From Mycolicibacterium monacense (lineage in GTDB: Bacteria > Actinomycetota > Actinomycetes > Mycobacteriales > Mycobacteriaceae), in assembly GCF_010731575.1 (NCBI RefSeq), contig NZ_AP022617.1, positions 1,364,001 to 1,428,000 on the forward strand: DNA of 64,000 bases. The letters are read 5' to 3'. The translations under genes were made by a program, and so were the position numbers. This document shows, one piece after another, positions 43,746 through 52,267 of the stretch; position 1 is the first letter of the stretch; each line of letters starts with the position of its first letter. The notes under the pieces are model-generated. The model saw only the letters and a list, made by a program, of their open reading frames with translations, was not told the origin of the DNA and did no database searches.

Positions 43746-44425
43746 CGGGTCGGTGTCGCCAGCAGGTCCCGTACCTCGTCGTCGGTGACCTGGTGGAAAT
43801 CGGCATACACCTGGCCGACGGCTTCGAATCCGGCAGGCGTCGTCGCGCAGATCACCGCATCGGCTTCCGCGTCGACCGCGCGGCATGCCGAGGGCGGAGC
43901 CACCGGAACGGCCACCACCACCCGCGCGGGTTCCGATGCCCGGACCGCGCGCACCGCGGCCAGCATGCTCGCGCCGGTGGCGATGCCGTCGTCGGTGAGC
44001 ACCACCGTCGCCCCGGTGAGCTCCGGCGGTGGACGACCCTGTCGGTAGGCGGTCTCACGGCGGCGCAGTTCCACCGTCTCGCGCTCGATCGCGCGCTGCA
44101 GGGCCTCCTCGGTGATGTTCAGTCGGGAGACGAGTTCGTCGTTGACCACCACACCGCCGCCGGAGGCGATGGCACCCATCGCGAGTTCTTCCCATTGCGG
44201 CACCCCGAGTTTGCGCACCAGGAACACGTCCAGCGGTGCGCCGAGGCCGTGGGCGACCTCCCAGCCGACGGGAACGCCGCCGCGCGCCAGACCCAGCACC
44301 ACCACGTCGTCGCGCCCGCGGTAGGCCGACAGTTTCTCGGCCAGGACCCGGCCGGCGTCGCGGCGGTCCCGGAAGGTGCGCCCGGCGGACCTGCCGCCGA
44401 GCCGTTCCCATCCGCTCATCGCCAT
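43742..44425 (-). CDS. Phosphoribosyltransferase-domain protein (Rv2143 homologue)
   Basis: A 227-residue type I phosphoribosyltransferase-fold protein. The PRPP loop is [20 protein letters not shown], and the N-terminal flexible-loop area is [21 protein letters not shown]. This actinobacterial subgroup often appears beside hydrolase or erythromycin-esterase domains, and its substrate is unknown. The start is taken as the ATG at 44425 ([11 protein letters not shown]), with ATG 44419 as alternative; upstream the frame is antisense to the SDR gene. It is divergent from that SDR gene by 82 bases. Confidence 0.87.
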   Translation of the reverse strand: MAMSGWERLGGRSAGRTFRDRRDAGRVLAEKLSAYRGRDDVVVLGLARGGVPVGWEVAHGLGAPLDVFLVRKLGVPQWEELAMGAIASGGGVVVNDELVSRLNITEEALQRAIERETVELRRRETAYRQGRPPPELTGATVVLTDDGIATGASMLAAVRAVRASEPARVVVAVPVAPPSACRAVDAEADAVICATTPAGFEAVGQVYADFHQVTDDEVRDLLATPTR

Positions 44426-44507
44426 GAGGGCGTACCCATCGCGCAGCGCGGCAATCCACCTTCCGGGCGGCGCCGAATACTGACTGCACACCGGTGACGG
44501 GAGAACC

Positions 44508-45866
44508 ATGGGCATCGAGTACGAGAGCATCGTCGACCACCCGATCGACGAGGTGTTCGCCTGGCACACCCGGCCGGGCGCCATGCCCCGGCTGGTGCCC
44601 CCGTGGCAGCCGATGACGGTGGTCGCCGAGACGCCGTCGCTGGCGGACGGGCAGGCGGTGCTGGGCCTGCCCGGCGGGCTGCGCTGGATCGCCCAGCACG
44701 ACCCGGCCGGGTACGACCCGCCGTACCGGTTCGTCGACGCCCTGTCGTCGCGGGGGGTGATGTCGCTGCCGCCACGGGTGATCGGCTGGTGGCGGCACAC
44801 CCACGACTTCGCCGACGCCGGTGCCGGCCGCACCCTGGTACGCGACCGCGTCGACACGACCGTGCCGGCAGCGATGCTGCGGTCGACCTTCGTCTACCGG
44901 CACCGCCAACTGGCCGACGACCTGGCCTCCCACCGGGACGCCGCCGCGGCCGGGCGCGGGCCACTCGTCGTCGCCGTCACCGGTGCGTCCGGATTGGTCG
45001 GCGCGGCGCTGACCGCGATGCTGACCAGCGGTGGGCACCGGGTCATCCGGCTCGTGCGGGGGGCCCCGAAGGGCCCGGACGAGCGGCGATGGGATCCGCA
45101 GCACCCGGCGGCGGACCTGCTGACCGGTGTGGACGCCGTGGTGCACCTGGCGGGTGCCTCCATCGCCGGCCGGTTCACCGCGTCGCACAAGGCCGCGATC
45201 CGTGACAGCCGCATCGAGCCCACCCGCCGGCTCGCGGAGCTGGCCGCCGCAGGCGGACCGCGCATCTTCGTCAGCGCCTCGGCGATCGGGTTCTACGGCT
45301 ATGACCGCGGAGATGAGGTGCTGGACGAGGACAGCAGCCAGGGCACCGGTTTCCTGGCCGACGTCGTCGCGGACTGGGAGACCGCCACCGGGCCGGCGGC
45401 CGACGCGGGAGCGCGGGTGGTCACCGTGCGCACCGGAATCGTGCAGGCCGCCGCGGGCGGGACGCTGCGGCTGTTCCGGCCGCTGTTCGGCGCCGGGCTG
45501 GGCGGCCGGCTGGGCACCGGGCGGCAGTGGCTGTCGTGGATCGGGCTCGACGACCTGCTCGATGTGTACTACCACGCGCTGTGGGACGAGCGGATGAGCG
45601 GGCCGGTCAACGCAGTCGCGCCGGAGCCGGTGCGCAACGCCGACTACACCAGAACGCTGGCGGCGGTGCTGCACCGGCCGGCCGTGCTGCCCGTCCCGTC
45701 AGCCGGCCCGCGGCTGCTGCTGGGCGCGCAGGGCGCCCGTGAACTGGCCGAGGCCGACCAACGGGTGGCGCCGGCGAAACTGCTCTCACTGGGCCACCGT
45801 TTCCGCCAGCCCCACCTCGCGGATGCGCTCGCCCATCAGCTCGGACAGGGCACCCCCCCGACGTAG
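44508..45866 (+). CDS. TIGR01777-family epimerase/SDR with N-terminal SRPBCC domain
   Basis: A 452-residue fusion. The N-terminal SRPBCC domain (about 1-145; [21 protein letters not shown]) precedes an extended-SDR domain with the NAD(P)-binding loop [44 protein letters not shown] (Ser and YGY), and a C-terminal DUF1731 segment beginning about [20 protein letters not shown]. This fused form is common in actinobacteria. The substrate is unknown; related proteins act in division-site or cell-envelope functions (SulA/YfcH-like annotation), which is not proof. The ATG follows GACGGGAGA. The 3' end overlaps the convergent amidotransferase by 31 bases. Confidence 0.9.
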   Translation: MGIEYESIVDHPIDEVFAWHTRPGAMPRLVPPWQPMTVVAETPSLADGQAVLGLPGGLRWIAQHDPAGYDPPYRFVDALSSRGVMSLPPRVIGWWRHTHDFADAGAGRTLVRDRVDTTVPAAMLRSTFVYRHRQLADDLASHRDAAAAGRGPLVVAVTGASGLVGAALTAMLTSGGHRVIRLVRGAPKGPDERRWDPQHPAADLLTGVDAVVHLAGASIAGRFTASHKAAIRDSRIEPTRRLAELAAAGGPRIFVSASAIGFYGYDRGDEVLDEDSSQGTGFLADVVADWETATGPAADAGARVVTVRTGIVQAAAGGTLRLFRPLFGAGLGGRLGTGRQWLSWIGLDDLLDVYYHALWDERMSGPVNAVAPEPVRNADYTRTLAAVLHRPAVLPVPSAGPRLLLGAQGARELAEADQRVAPAKLLSLGHRFRQPHLADALAHQLGQGTPPT

Positions 45867-46558
45867 GACAGGAACGCGTCGACCAGTCCGCGGATTCGGG
45901 TGGCCGCATCGCCTTCGAGTTCCTTTGTGCGGGTGAGCAGTTCGTCGTGGTCGAGGCCGAAGGCGAGGGCTTCGCCGTCGCGGTCGTCGGCCAGCCAGTC
46001 GGTCAGCAGACCGTGGTCGAGCTCGGGGTGGAACTGCAGCGCGAGGCAGCGGTCGAGCAGGAACGCCTGCGACGCGCCGGCCGTCCTGGCGATCTCCACC
46101 GCGCCCGGCGGGACCGTCCACCGGTCGAAATGCCACTGGAACCACGGACCCGTCGAGACGAGGTCGGGCCGGTCGGTGCCGATGTCGTACCACCCGATCT
46201 CCGGTGCCGGTGCGCGCCCGACCGTCCCGCCGAACGCCTGGGCGAGGATCTGCCCGCCGAAGCACACACCGAGCAGCGCCACGCCCGCCTCGGCCGCCTC
46301 GCGCAGCATCGCCATCTCGGCGCCGACCCAGGTGCGGCGCAGCGCGTCGTCGTACACCGGCCACCGCGCACCCAGGGGCACGATCACGTCGTAGCCGGTG
46401 GGGTCGGGGAACACGACGTCGACGGCGGGGTTGGCGGCCCGCTCCGGTGGCACGACGGTGAAGGTGTCGACGTCGTAACCGGCGTCGACGAACGCCTCAC
46501 CCAGCAGTGCCTCGGTGGCGACGGGATCGTTGTACAGGAACAGGACTCGGGATGTCAC
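45836..46558 (-). CDS. Class I glutamine amidotransferase-like protein
   Basis: A 240-residue GATase1 protein with the nucleophile elbow LLGVCFGGQILA (Cys99) and the catalytic His-Glu in ALQFHPELDHG, so the triad is intact. No synthetase domain is present, so it may be a free-standing amidotransferase, a gamma-glutamyl hydrolase (PuuD-like) or another glutamine hydrolase. The GTG start gives MTSRVLFLYNDPVATEA. It lies 10 bases downstream of the pseudo-beta-lactamase gene on the same strand and may share its transcript. Confidence 0.88.
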   Translation of the reverse strand: MTSRVLFLYNDPVATEALLGEAFVDAGYDVDTFTVVPPERAANPAVDVVFPDPTGYDVIVPLGARWPVYDDALRRTWVGAEMAMLREAAEAGVALLGVCFGGQILAQAFGGTVGRAPAPEIGWYDIGTDRPDLVSTGPWFQWHFDRWTVPPGAVEIARTAGASQAFLLDRCLALQFHPELDHGLLTDWLADDRDGEALAFGLDHDELLTRTKELEGDAATRIRGLVDAFLSYVGGVPCPS

Positions 46559-46568
46559 CCGGTCATTA

Positions 46569-47780
46569 TCACCGCGGTACCGGTGGCGCGTCGTCCGGAG
46601 CGAGTTCGGCGGCGATCCGGGAGAACAGCGTCTGTGCGGCGTTGGTGTAGTTCCCCTGGGCGTCGAACGCCTCGGGGGCGAAGGTGACGGCGACGGCGAT
46701 CGCGAGCTTGCGTGCGGGCAGATACGCCTCGAGACCCCCGTACCCGGAGAACATCGGGTTCTGCAGCAACCAGTCCCCGGAGATCACGATGCCGATCCCG
46801 TAGGTGTAGCGGTCGGTCATCGGCATGCAGGTGGGGCATCCGGGCTGGGCCCGGGTGCGGCCCCGCAGGTCGGTCGACACCATGCGGCGGTAGGAGTCCG
46901 GGGAGAGCAGCTTGCCGGATCCGATGCCGACGGCGGTGGCCTCCAGATCGGCGATGGTGGCGGTCTGGATGGCGCCGTGCGTGATGGTCCACGACGGATT
47001 CCAGTACGTCGACTCCTCGTAAAAGCTTGTGCCGTCCGGTATTCGGAGCGCCTGCCGGCGTTCGGAGGTGTACGCGTGCAGCGCCGGTTCGGGGATCTCG
47101 GCGGTCAGCGAGGCGCGGGTACCGGTCAGCCCGAGCGGTCGGAGGACCTTCTCGTCGAGCAGGTCGGTCATGGAGCGGCCGGTGGCCTTCTCCAGCGCCA
47201 GCCCGAGTAGGACGTAGTTGGTGTGGGCGTAGCTCCAGTTGGTGCCCGGTTCGTACTGCAGCGGCTTGTGCACCGCGAAGTCGAGCAGGTCGTCGGTCGT
47301 GTAGGCCCGGAACGGGTCGGCGTATGCCGCGTCGGCGAACGCGTCGTTGCCGAGCACGTAATCGTGGTAGCCCGACGTCATCTGCGCCAGCTGACCCAGT
47401 GTCACGCGGTCGGCGTGCGGTACGTCGGGCAGCCAGCGCGAAAGCCGGTCGTCGAGGCTCACGGTGCCGTCCTCGGCGAGCAGCAGCAGCAGCGTCGCGA
47501 CGTAGGAGATCGCGACCGCGCCGTTGCGGAAGTGCATGTCGGCGGTGGCGGGCACGCCGGTCATCGATTCGCCGACGGCGCGGGTGACGATCTCGTCACC
47601 GTCCTCGGTGACCCGCACGATCGCCGCCTTCAGGTGGGCGTCGGCCATGGTGTCGTTCACTATCCGCATCACCGCGTCGGCCCGCGGATCGGGGCCAGGG
47701 TCGGGGGGATCGGCCGTCGTGCACGCGGTCACCAGCAGCAGCACCGCGAGTGTGCCGACGATGCGGCGGGGGTCAGGCAT
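46569..47780 (-). CDS. Beta-lactamase-fold (class C/PBP-like) lipoprotein lacking catalytic residues
   Basis: A 403-residue lipoprotein with a signal peptide and lipobox LLLVTAC (Cys20). The beta-lactamase/D-Ala-D-Ala-carboxypeptidase fold is unmistakable (VSLDDRLSRWLPDVPHADRV, LAQMTSGYHDYVL, NYVLLGLALEKATGR, LRPLGLTGT). However, the expected SxxK motif reads GAVAIS (Ala88 for Ser, Ile91 for Lys), YxN reads YAH, and the late HxG position reads GYGG. It is therefore probably a pseudoenzyme that binds rather than hydrolyses a peptidoglycan-like ligand. The ATG is only 16 bases from the divergent phospholipase D start. Confidence 0.9.
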   Translation of the reverse strand: MPDPRRIVGTLAVLLLVTACTTADPPDPGPDPRADAVMRIVNDTMADAHLKAAIVRVTEDGDEIVTRAVGESMTGVPATADMHFRNGAVAISYVATLLLLLAEDGTVSLDDRLSRWLPDVPHADRVTLGQLAQMTSGYHDYVLGNDAFADAAYADPFRAYTTDDLLDFAVHKPLQYEPGTNWSYAHTNYVLLGLALEKATGRSMTDLLDEKVLRPLGLTGTRASLTAEIPEPALHAYTSERRQALRIPDGTSFYEESTYWNPSWTITHGAIQTATIADLEATAVGIGSGKLLSPDSYRRMVSTDLRGRTRAQPGCPTCMPMTDRYTYGIGIVISGDWLLQNPMFSGYGGLEAYLPARKLAIAVAVTFAPEAFDAQGNYTNAAQTLFSRIAAELAPDDAPPVPR

Positions 47781-47796
47781 GGTCGATACTAGCGAG

Positions 47797-49329
47797 ATGG
47801 CGGACGTGTCCGACTGGTTCCTGACCGCGGACGAGCGCGGCAACCCGGATACGACGCTGCCCGCGTGGTGTGCGGGCAATCGGGTCGAGCCGCTCGTCCA
47901 CGGTGCGACGTACTTCGACCGCCTCGCCACCGAGGTCGAGGCGTTGCGGGACGGGGATCACGTGTTCTTCACCGACTGGCGCGGCGATCCCGACGAGAAG
48001 TTGCGCGACGACGGGCCGACGATTCGCGAATTGTTCTGTCGCGCAGCCGAACGCGGTGTGGTGGTCAAGGGTCTGGTGTGGCGGTCGCATCTGGACAAGC
48101 TGGCCTACAGCGAGGAGGAGAACCGCCATCTCGGCGAGCACATCGAGGAGGCCGGCGGGGAGGTGCTGCTCGATCAGCGGGTCAGGATCGGCGGTTCGCA
48201 CCATCAGAAGCTGGTGGTGATCCGCCATCCCGGCGCCCCGGAGCGGGATGTGGCGTTCGCCGGGGGCATCGACCTGTGCCACTCGCGTCGCGACGACGCA
48301 TCGCACCGCGGGGACCCGCAGGCGGTGCAGATGAGTAAGCAGTACGGCGACCGGCCGCCGTGGCACGACGTGCAGTTGCAGTTGCGCGGTCCGGTGGTCG
48401 GTGCGCTGGACACGACGTTCCGGGAGCGATGGAACGACCCGGCGTCGCTGGACATGCTCAACCCGCTGGCGTGGCTGCGGGACAAGTTCGGCGGCGCGGA
48501 CATGACCGCCGACCCGCTGCCCGAGCAGCCGCCCGACCCACCGGCGTGCGGCCCGCACAACGTTCAGGTGTTGCGCACGTACCCGGATGCGCATTTCGCC
48601 TACGACTTCGCCCCGCACGGTGAACGCAGCATCGCCCGTGCCTACAGCAAGGCGGTGCCGCGCGCCCGCCGGCTGATCTATCTGGAGGACCAGTATCTGT
48701 GGTCCAAGCGGGTGGCCGCGCTGTTCGCCCGCGCGCTGCGCGCCAACCCGGATCTACATCTGGTCGCCGTGGTACCGCGACATCCCGACGTGGACGGCCG
48801 ACTTGCCCTGCCGCCCAATCAGGTCGGTCGGTGGCAGGCGATCGCGACCTGCCGGGAGGCGGCACCGCAGCGGGTGCACGTGTTCGACGTCGAGAACCAC
48901 GAGGGCACACCGGTGTACGTGCACGCGAAGGTCTGCGTGATCGACGACGTGTGGGCGTGCTCGGGCAGTGACAACTTCAACCGGCGGTCCTGGACCCACG
49001 ACAGCGAGTTGTCGTGCGCGGTCCTCGACGACGAGGGTGTCTTCGCGCGTGACCTGCGGCTGCGGTTGATGCGTGAACACCTCGACCGCGCAGACGATCA
49101 GGGGCTCGTCGACCCGTCCGACGCGGTACGTGAAATCGTGTCGGCCGCAGACGATTTGGATGCATGGTACGAAGGCGGACGGGTCGGTCCCCGGCCGCCG
49201 GGACGGTTGCGGCCGCATCGGACCGAACAGCTGGGGCGGTTGACGCGGCTGTGGGCCGCACCGGTGTACCGGATGGTGTACGACCCGGACGGCCGATCGT
49301 ACCGGGCGCGCATACGCGGGAAATGGTGA
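47797..49329 (+). CDS. Phospholipase D-family protein (two HKD motifs)
   Basis: A 510-residue PLD-superfamily phosphodiesterase without a clear signal peptide. The second HKD motif is canonical (YVHAKVCVIDDVWACSGSDNFNRRSW). The first (GSHHQKLVVIRHPGAPERDVAFAGGIDL) has His and Lys, but the Asp is displaced by a short insertion. The C-terminal region (PPGRLRPHRTEQLGRLTRLW) is family-typical. Substrate lipids are not deducible. The ATG at 47797 is used; an ATG at 47779 would overlap the divergent gene's start codon. The stop abuts the convergent P450 stop with no gap. Confidence 0.9.
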   Translation: MADVSDWFLTADERGNPDTTLPAWCAGNRVEPLVHGATYFDRLATEVEALRDGDHVFFTDWRGDPDEKLRDDGPTIRELFCRAAERGVVVKGLVWRSHLDKLAYSEEENRHLGEHIEEAGGEVLLDQRVRIGGSHHQKLVVIRHPGAPERDVAFAGGIDLCHSRRDDASHRGDPQAVQMSKQYGDRPPWHDVQLQLRGPVVGALDTTFRERWNDPASLDMLNPLAWLRDKFGGADMTADPLPEQPPDPPACGPHNVQVLRTYPDAHFAYDFAPHGERSIARAYSKAVPRARRLIYLEDQYLWSKRVAALFARALRANPDLHLVAVVPRHPDVDGRLALPPNQVGRWQAIATCREAAPQRVHVFDVENHEGTPVYVHAKVCVIDDVWACSGSDNFNRRSWTHDSELSCAVLDDEGVFARDLRLRLMREHLDRADDQGLVDPSDAVREIVSAADDLDAWYEGGRVGPRPPGRLRPHRTEQLGRLTRLWAAPVYRMVYDPDGRSYRARIRGKW

Positions 49330-50538
49330 TCAGTGTCCGGCGTCGAAGGCCAGCGGTAACGTCGCCGGGCCGCTGATGCCGGTGAGCGGTTTCCAGCGTT
49401 CGGGTGCGGTGCGGCGCGGATGCGGCATCCTCCGGGTGAGCACCGTGAGCGCCTCCACCAGTTCTGTCCGGGCCAGGTGCGAGCCGAGGCAGTAGTGCAC
49501 GCCGCCGCCGAAGGTGAGCATCGCGGTGGCGCCCTCCCTCGTGACGTCGAGCCGGTCGGGGTCCTCGAACGCCGCCGGGTCACGGTTGGCGGCCGCGATG
49601 TTGACGATGACCAGTTCGCCTGCGGGGACCCGCAGTCCGGGAAGTTCGACGTCTTCGCGCGCGGTGCGGATGGTGGTGAAGATGACCGGACAGAACCTCA
49701 TCAGTTCGTCCACGGCGCGCGGGATCAGCGCGGGGTTCGCGGCCAGCAGCCCCCACTGGTCGGGGTGGTCGCACAGGACGCCGACGGCCGCCGCGAGTTG
49801 ATTGCGCGTCGTATCGGTGCCCGCCATCAGCAGTCCTCCGGCGAGCATCAGGAGCTCGTCGTGGGTGAGGCGGTCGCCGTCGACCTCGGCCCGGATGAGG
49901 TCGGAGAACAGATCGTCGGTGAGATCATCGCGGCGCGCTCGCACGAGGGCGTCGTTGTACGCGTCGAGTTCGGACCACGCACGTTCGATGTCGTCGGCGT
50001 CCTCGGCGACGTTCCAGTTGAAGATCTTGAAGATGTCGTCGGCCCACGCGGAGAACCGGGCCCAGTCCCGTGCCGGAGCGCCGAGCAGGGCGCAGATGAT
50101 CGGGATGGGGTAGGGCCGCGCGATGTCGGCGACCACGTCGACCGTGCCGCCCGCGGTGTGCGGGTCGACGAGGTCGTTGATGACCTGGACGCAGGTGTCG
50201 CGCAGGCGCGAAGACGCCTTCGGCGTGAACGCCTTGCACACCAGCCGGCGCAGACGGTGGTGATCCTCGCCGTCGAGGCTGAGCAGGCCGGCGACGACGC
50301 GATCCCATACGGGTCCGGACGTGACGCCCTGGGTGGCCAGAGCCAGACCCCTCGGGGTCGCGAACCGGTCGTCGCGCAGCACTGTGCGCGCAAGCTCGTA
50401 GGTCAGGACCTCGGGCCCGTGTGCGCCGAGTGCGACCGGCGCCCGCTCGCGCGCTGCCGCGAGGATGCGGTGCGCCTCCTCCGGATCGTCCTCGTTCTCG
50501 TAGTCGACCGTCGGCAACCCCACGTCGAGTGTTGTCAT
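49330..50538 (-). CDS. Cytochrome P450
   Basis: A 402-residue soluble bacterial cytochrome P450. The I-helix oxygen-binding motif is LLMAGTDTTRNQ, the K-helix ExxR is DELMRFCPV, and the heme loop is LTFGGGVHYCLGSHLART with the Cys ligand. The ATG at 50538 (MTTLDVGLPTVDYEN) follows GAGGGA; a TTG at 50556 is an alternative. No ferredoxin or reductase gene lies beside it. I cannot assign a CYP family or substrate; a steroid or fatty-acid-derived substrate would be usual in mycobacteria. It is divergent from the secreted Het-C-like gene by 165 bases. Confidence 0.92.
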   Translation of the reverse strand: MTTLDVGLPTVDYENEDDPEEAHRILAAARERAPVALGAHGPEVLTYELARTVLRDDRFATPRGLALATQGVTSGPVWDRVVAGLLSLDGEDHHRLRRLVCKAFTPKASSRLRDTCVQVINDLVDPHTAGGTVDVVADIARPYPIPIICALLGAPARDWARFSAWADDIFKIFNWNVAEDADDIERAWSELDAYNDALVRARRDDLTDDLFSDLIRAEVDGDRLTHDELLMLAGGLLMAGTDTTRNQLAAAVGVLCDHPDQWGLLAANPALIPRAVDELMRFCPVIFTTIRTAREDVELPGLRVPAGELVIVNIAAANRDPAAFEDPDRLDVTREGATAMLTFGGGVHYCLGSHLARTELVEALTVLTRRMPHPRRTAPERWKPLTGISGPATLPLAFDAGH

Positions 50539-50703
50539 GCTCTGTTTGTCCCTCAAGATCAGTCACGAGCGCATCGGCCGAACGGTTGAGATTGTGAGCC
50601 ACCGACCTCAGTCGGCGCGCTCGGGCATTTACCGCGCAGGTTTGCTGTCATTGCGCATCGGGTAGAACGCTGCCCGTCGGGGAAGCAAATTGGGAGGGGT
50701 CCC

Positions 50704-51618
50704 ATGTCCGTTTCCTTCACCATCACGCGACGACTGCGACGCGTACCACTGGCCGTGCTGGCCGTGGCCGGCCTCGTCGGCGGCATGTGCTGGTCCGCGC
50801 CGAGCGCGCAGGCGTTCTACATCCACAACCACGCGGCCGTCACACGCGCTGCGCTTCCGCCGGATCAGGTCAACGAGATCGCCATCCTGCAGATCCTCAA
50901 CGGGCCGCCGCCCGGCGGTGGCGCCATGGGAAGCGATGCATTCGCCACCGATCAGTGGCGTCACATCGACAACGCGAAGAACCCGGGCGACATCTGTGCC
51001 CGCGCCCAACAGGCGTGGAGCACCCTCTCGCCGGTCATCCTGCGCGGGTCGCAGCCGGTCGGGCCGGGCGCCAACGCGCTCAGGGACGGTCCCGGTGCCC
51101 GTGCCGCGTTCGGCGGTCTGATGCACGCCCAGCAGGACTTCTACTCCCACTCCAACTGGGTCGAGACCAACATCGCGGCCGGCCAACCGGAGCGGCCGGC
51201 TCCCGCACTCTTCCCGGCCTGCAATCCGAGTGCCTTCCCGGCCGACCTGCACACCGGGTACTTCAACGCCCTGTACTCGGCACAGTTCCCGCTCGACGGT
51301 TGCCCGCCCGCGGGACCGCCGCCCGGTTTTCAGGAGTGCCACGCGGTGTTGAACAAGGACGGACCCAACACCGCGCGCGGCGGTCAGCCGGTTCCCGGCA
51401 CCTCGATGAACATGTACGACCTCGCGGCGAGGCTGTCGACCGCCACGAGCGCCGACCTCTACCGCCACGTGCGTGGTCTCATCGCCAGCACGGTGTCGGC
51501 GCAGAATCCCGGCGTCGACGGCGAGTGCATCGCGTCCAAGTTCTTCCGCCCAGATCTGCTGGGGCCGTGCGCCAAGTTCGTCAGCCCGTTCGGCGGGCCC
51601 GGGTTCATGCCGCGCTGA
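50704..51618 (+). CDS. Secreted Het-C/CinY-like protein (zinc phospholipase C-like fold)
   Basis: A 304-residue exported protein with a signal peptide (basic RRLRR, hydrophobic core, cleavage after AQA, mature end FYIHNHAAVTRAAL). It carries the motif MHAQQDFYSHSNWVETN (H141, D145, H149), the hallmark of Het-C and related proteins with a zinc phospholipase C/S1-P1-like helical fold, plus an earlier RHIDNAKN. Six cysteines in the mature part (DIC, PAC, DGC, QEC, GEC, GPC) could form three disulfides. Phospholipase or nuclease-like activity outside the cell is inference. Similar actinobacterial proteins are annotated CinY. Confidence 0.8.
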   Translation: MSVSFTITRRLRRVPLAVLAVAGLVGGMCWSAPSAQAFYIHNHAAVTRAALPPDQVNEIAILQILNGPPPGGGAMGSDAFATDQWRHIDNAKNPGDICARAQQAWSTLSPVILRGSQPVGPGANALRDGPGARAAFGGLMHAQQDFYSHSNWVETNIAAGQPERPAPALFPACNPSAFPADLHTGYFNALYSAQFPLDGCPPAGPPPGFQECHAVLNKDGPNTARGGQPVPGTSMNMYDLAARLSTATSADLYRHVRGLIASTVSAQNPGVDGECIASKFFRPDLLGPCAKFVSPFGGPGFMPR

Positions 51619-52267
51619 CCCGGTAACGCCGTTCTGGCCGCCCCGCCCCGTACTGCAACCGCAACTCCAGCGCGCCGGTACTCAAATAGTGCTCCAGGTA
51701 GCGGCGTGCGCTCACCCGCGAGATGCCCACCAGCTCAGCGCATTCCGTCGCCGACACCTCGCCGGCTCGCTGCACTGCGTCGAGGACCAGCCGCCCGGTC
51801 TCGATGCCCAGACCCTTGGGCAGCACTTCGTTGCCGCTGGGCCGGCCGAACAGCGAGTCGATCAGCGACTGATCGGCGCCGGTCGCGGATTCCAGGGCGT
51901 CGGCGCGGGCCGCGAACGCCTCCAGCTTGGCGCGCAACTGGGCGAACTCGAACGGTTTGATCAGATAGTCCGCCGCGCCGCCGTCGAGCGCCGCACGGAC
52001 GGTGTCGAGTTCCCGCGCGGCGGTGATCATGATGACCCCGACGCCGTCCCCGCCCGACCGCAACCGCTGCAGCACCTCGAGGCCCGTCATATCCGGCAGG
52101 TAGACGTCCAGCAGAATCAGGTGCGGTGCGAGTTCCCGTGCGGCGGTGAGTGCTTCAGCGCCCGTTCGGGCAACCCCGACCGCCCGGAACCCGTCCACCC
52201 TTTCGACGAACCGGCGGTGGATGTCGGCGACCATGAAATCGTCGTCGACCACCAGCACGTCACGCAT
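51605..52267 (-). CDS. CitB/DctR-family response regulator
   Basis: A 220-residue response regulator. The receiver domain has VLVVDDDFMVADIH (acidic pair), LILLDVYLPDMTG (phospho-Asp) and DYLIKPFEF (Lys). The C-terminal HTH (VSATECAELVGISRVSARRYLEHY) is the type found in CitB, DcuR and DctR regulators of carboxylate uptake. The start is the ATG at 52267. It overlaps the sensor kinase stop by 8 bases. With the kinase it should control the divergent tctCBA operon. Its 3' end overlaps the Het-C-like gene by 14 bases. Confidence 0.92.
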   Translation of the reverse strand: MRDVLVVDDDFMVADIHRRFVERVDGFRAVGVARTGAEALTAARELAPHLILLDVYLPDMTGLEVLQRLRSGGDGVGVIMITAARELDTVRAALDGGAADYLIKPFEFAQLRAKLEAFAARADALESATGADQSLIDSLFGRPSGNEVLPKGLGIETGRLVLDAVQRAGEVSATECAELVGISRVSARRYLEHYLSTGALELRLQYGAGRPERRYRVSAA

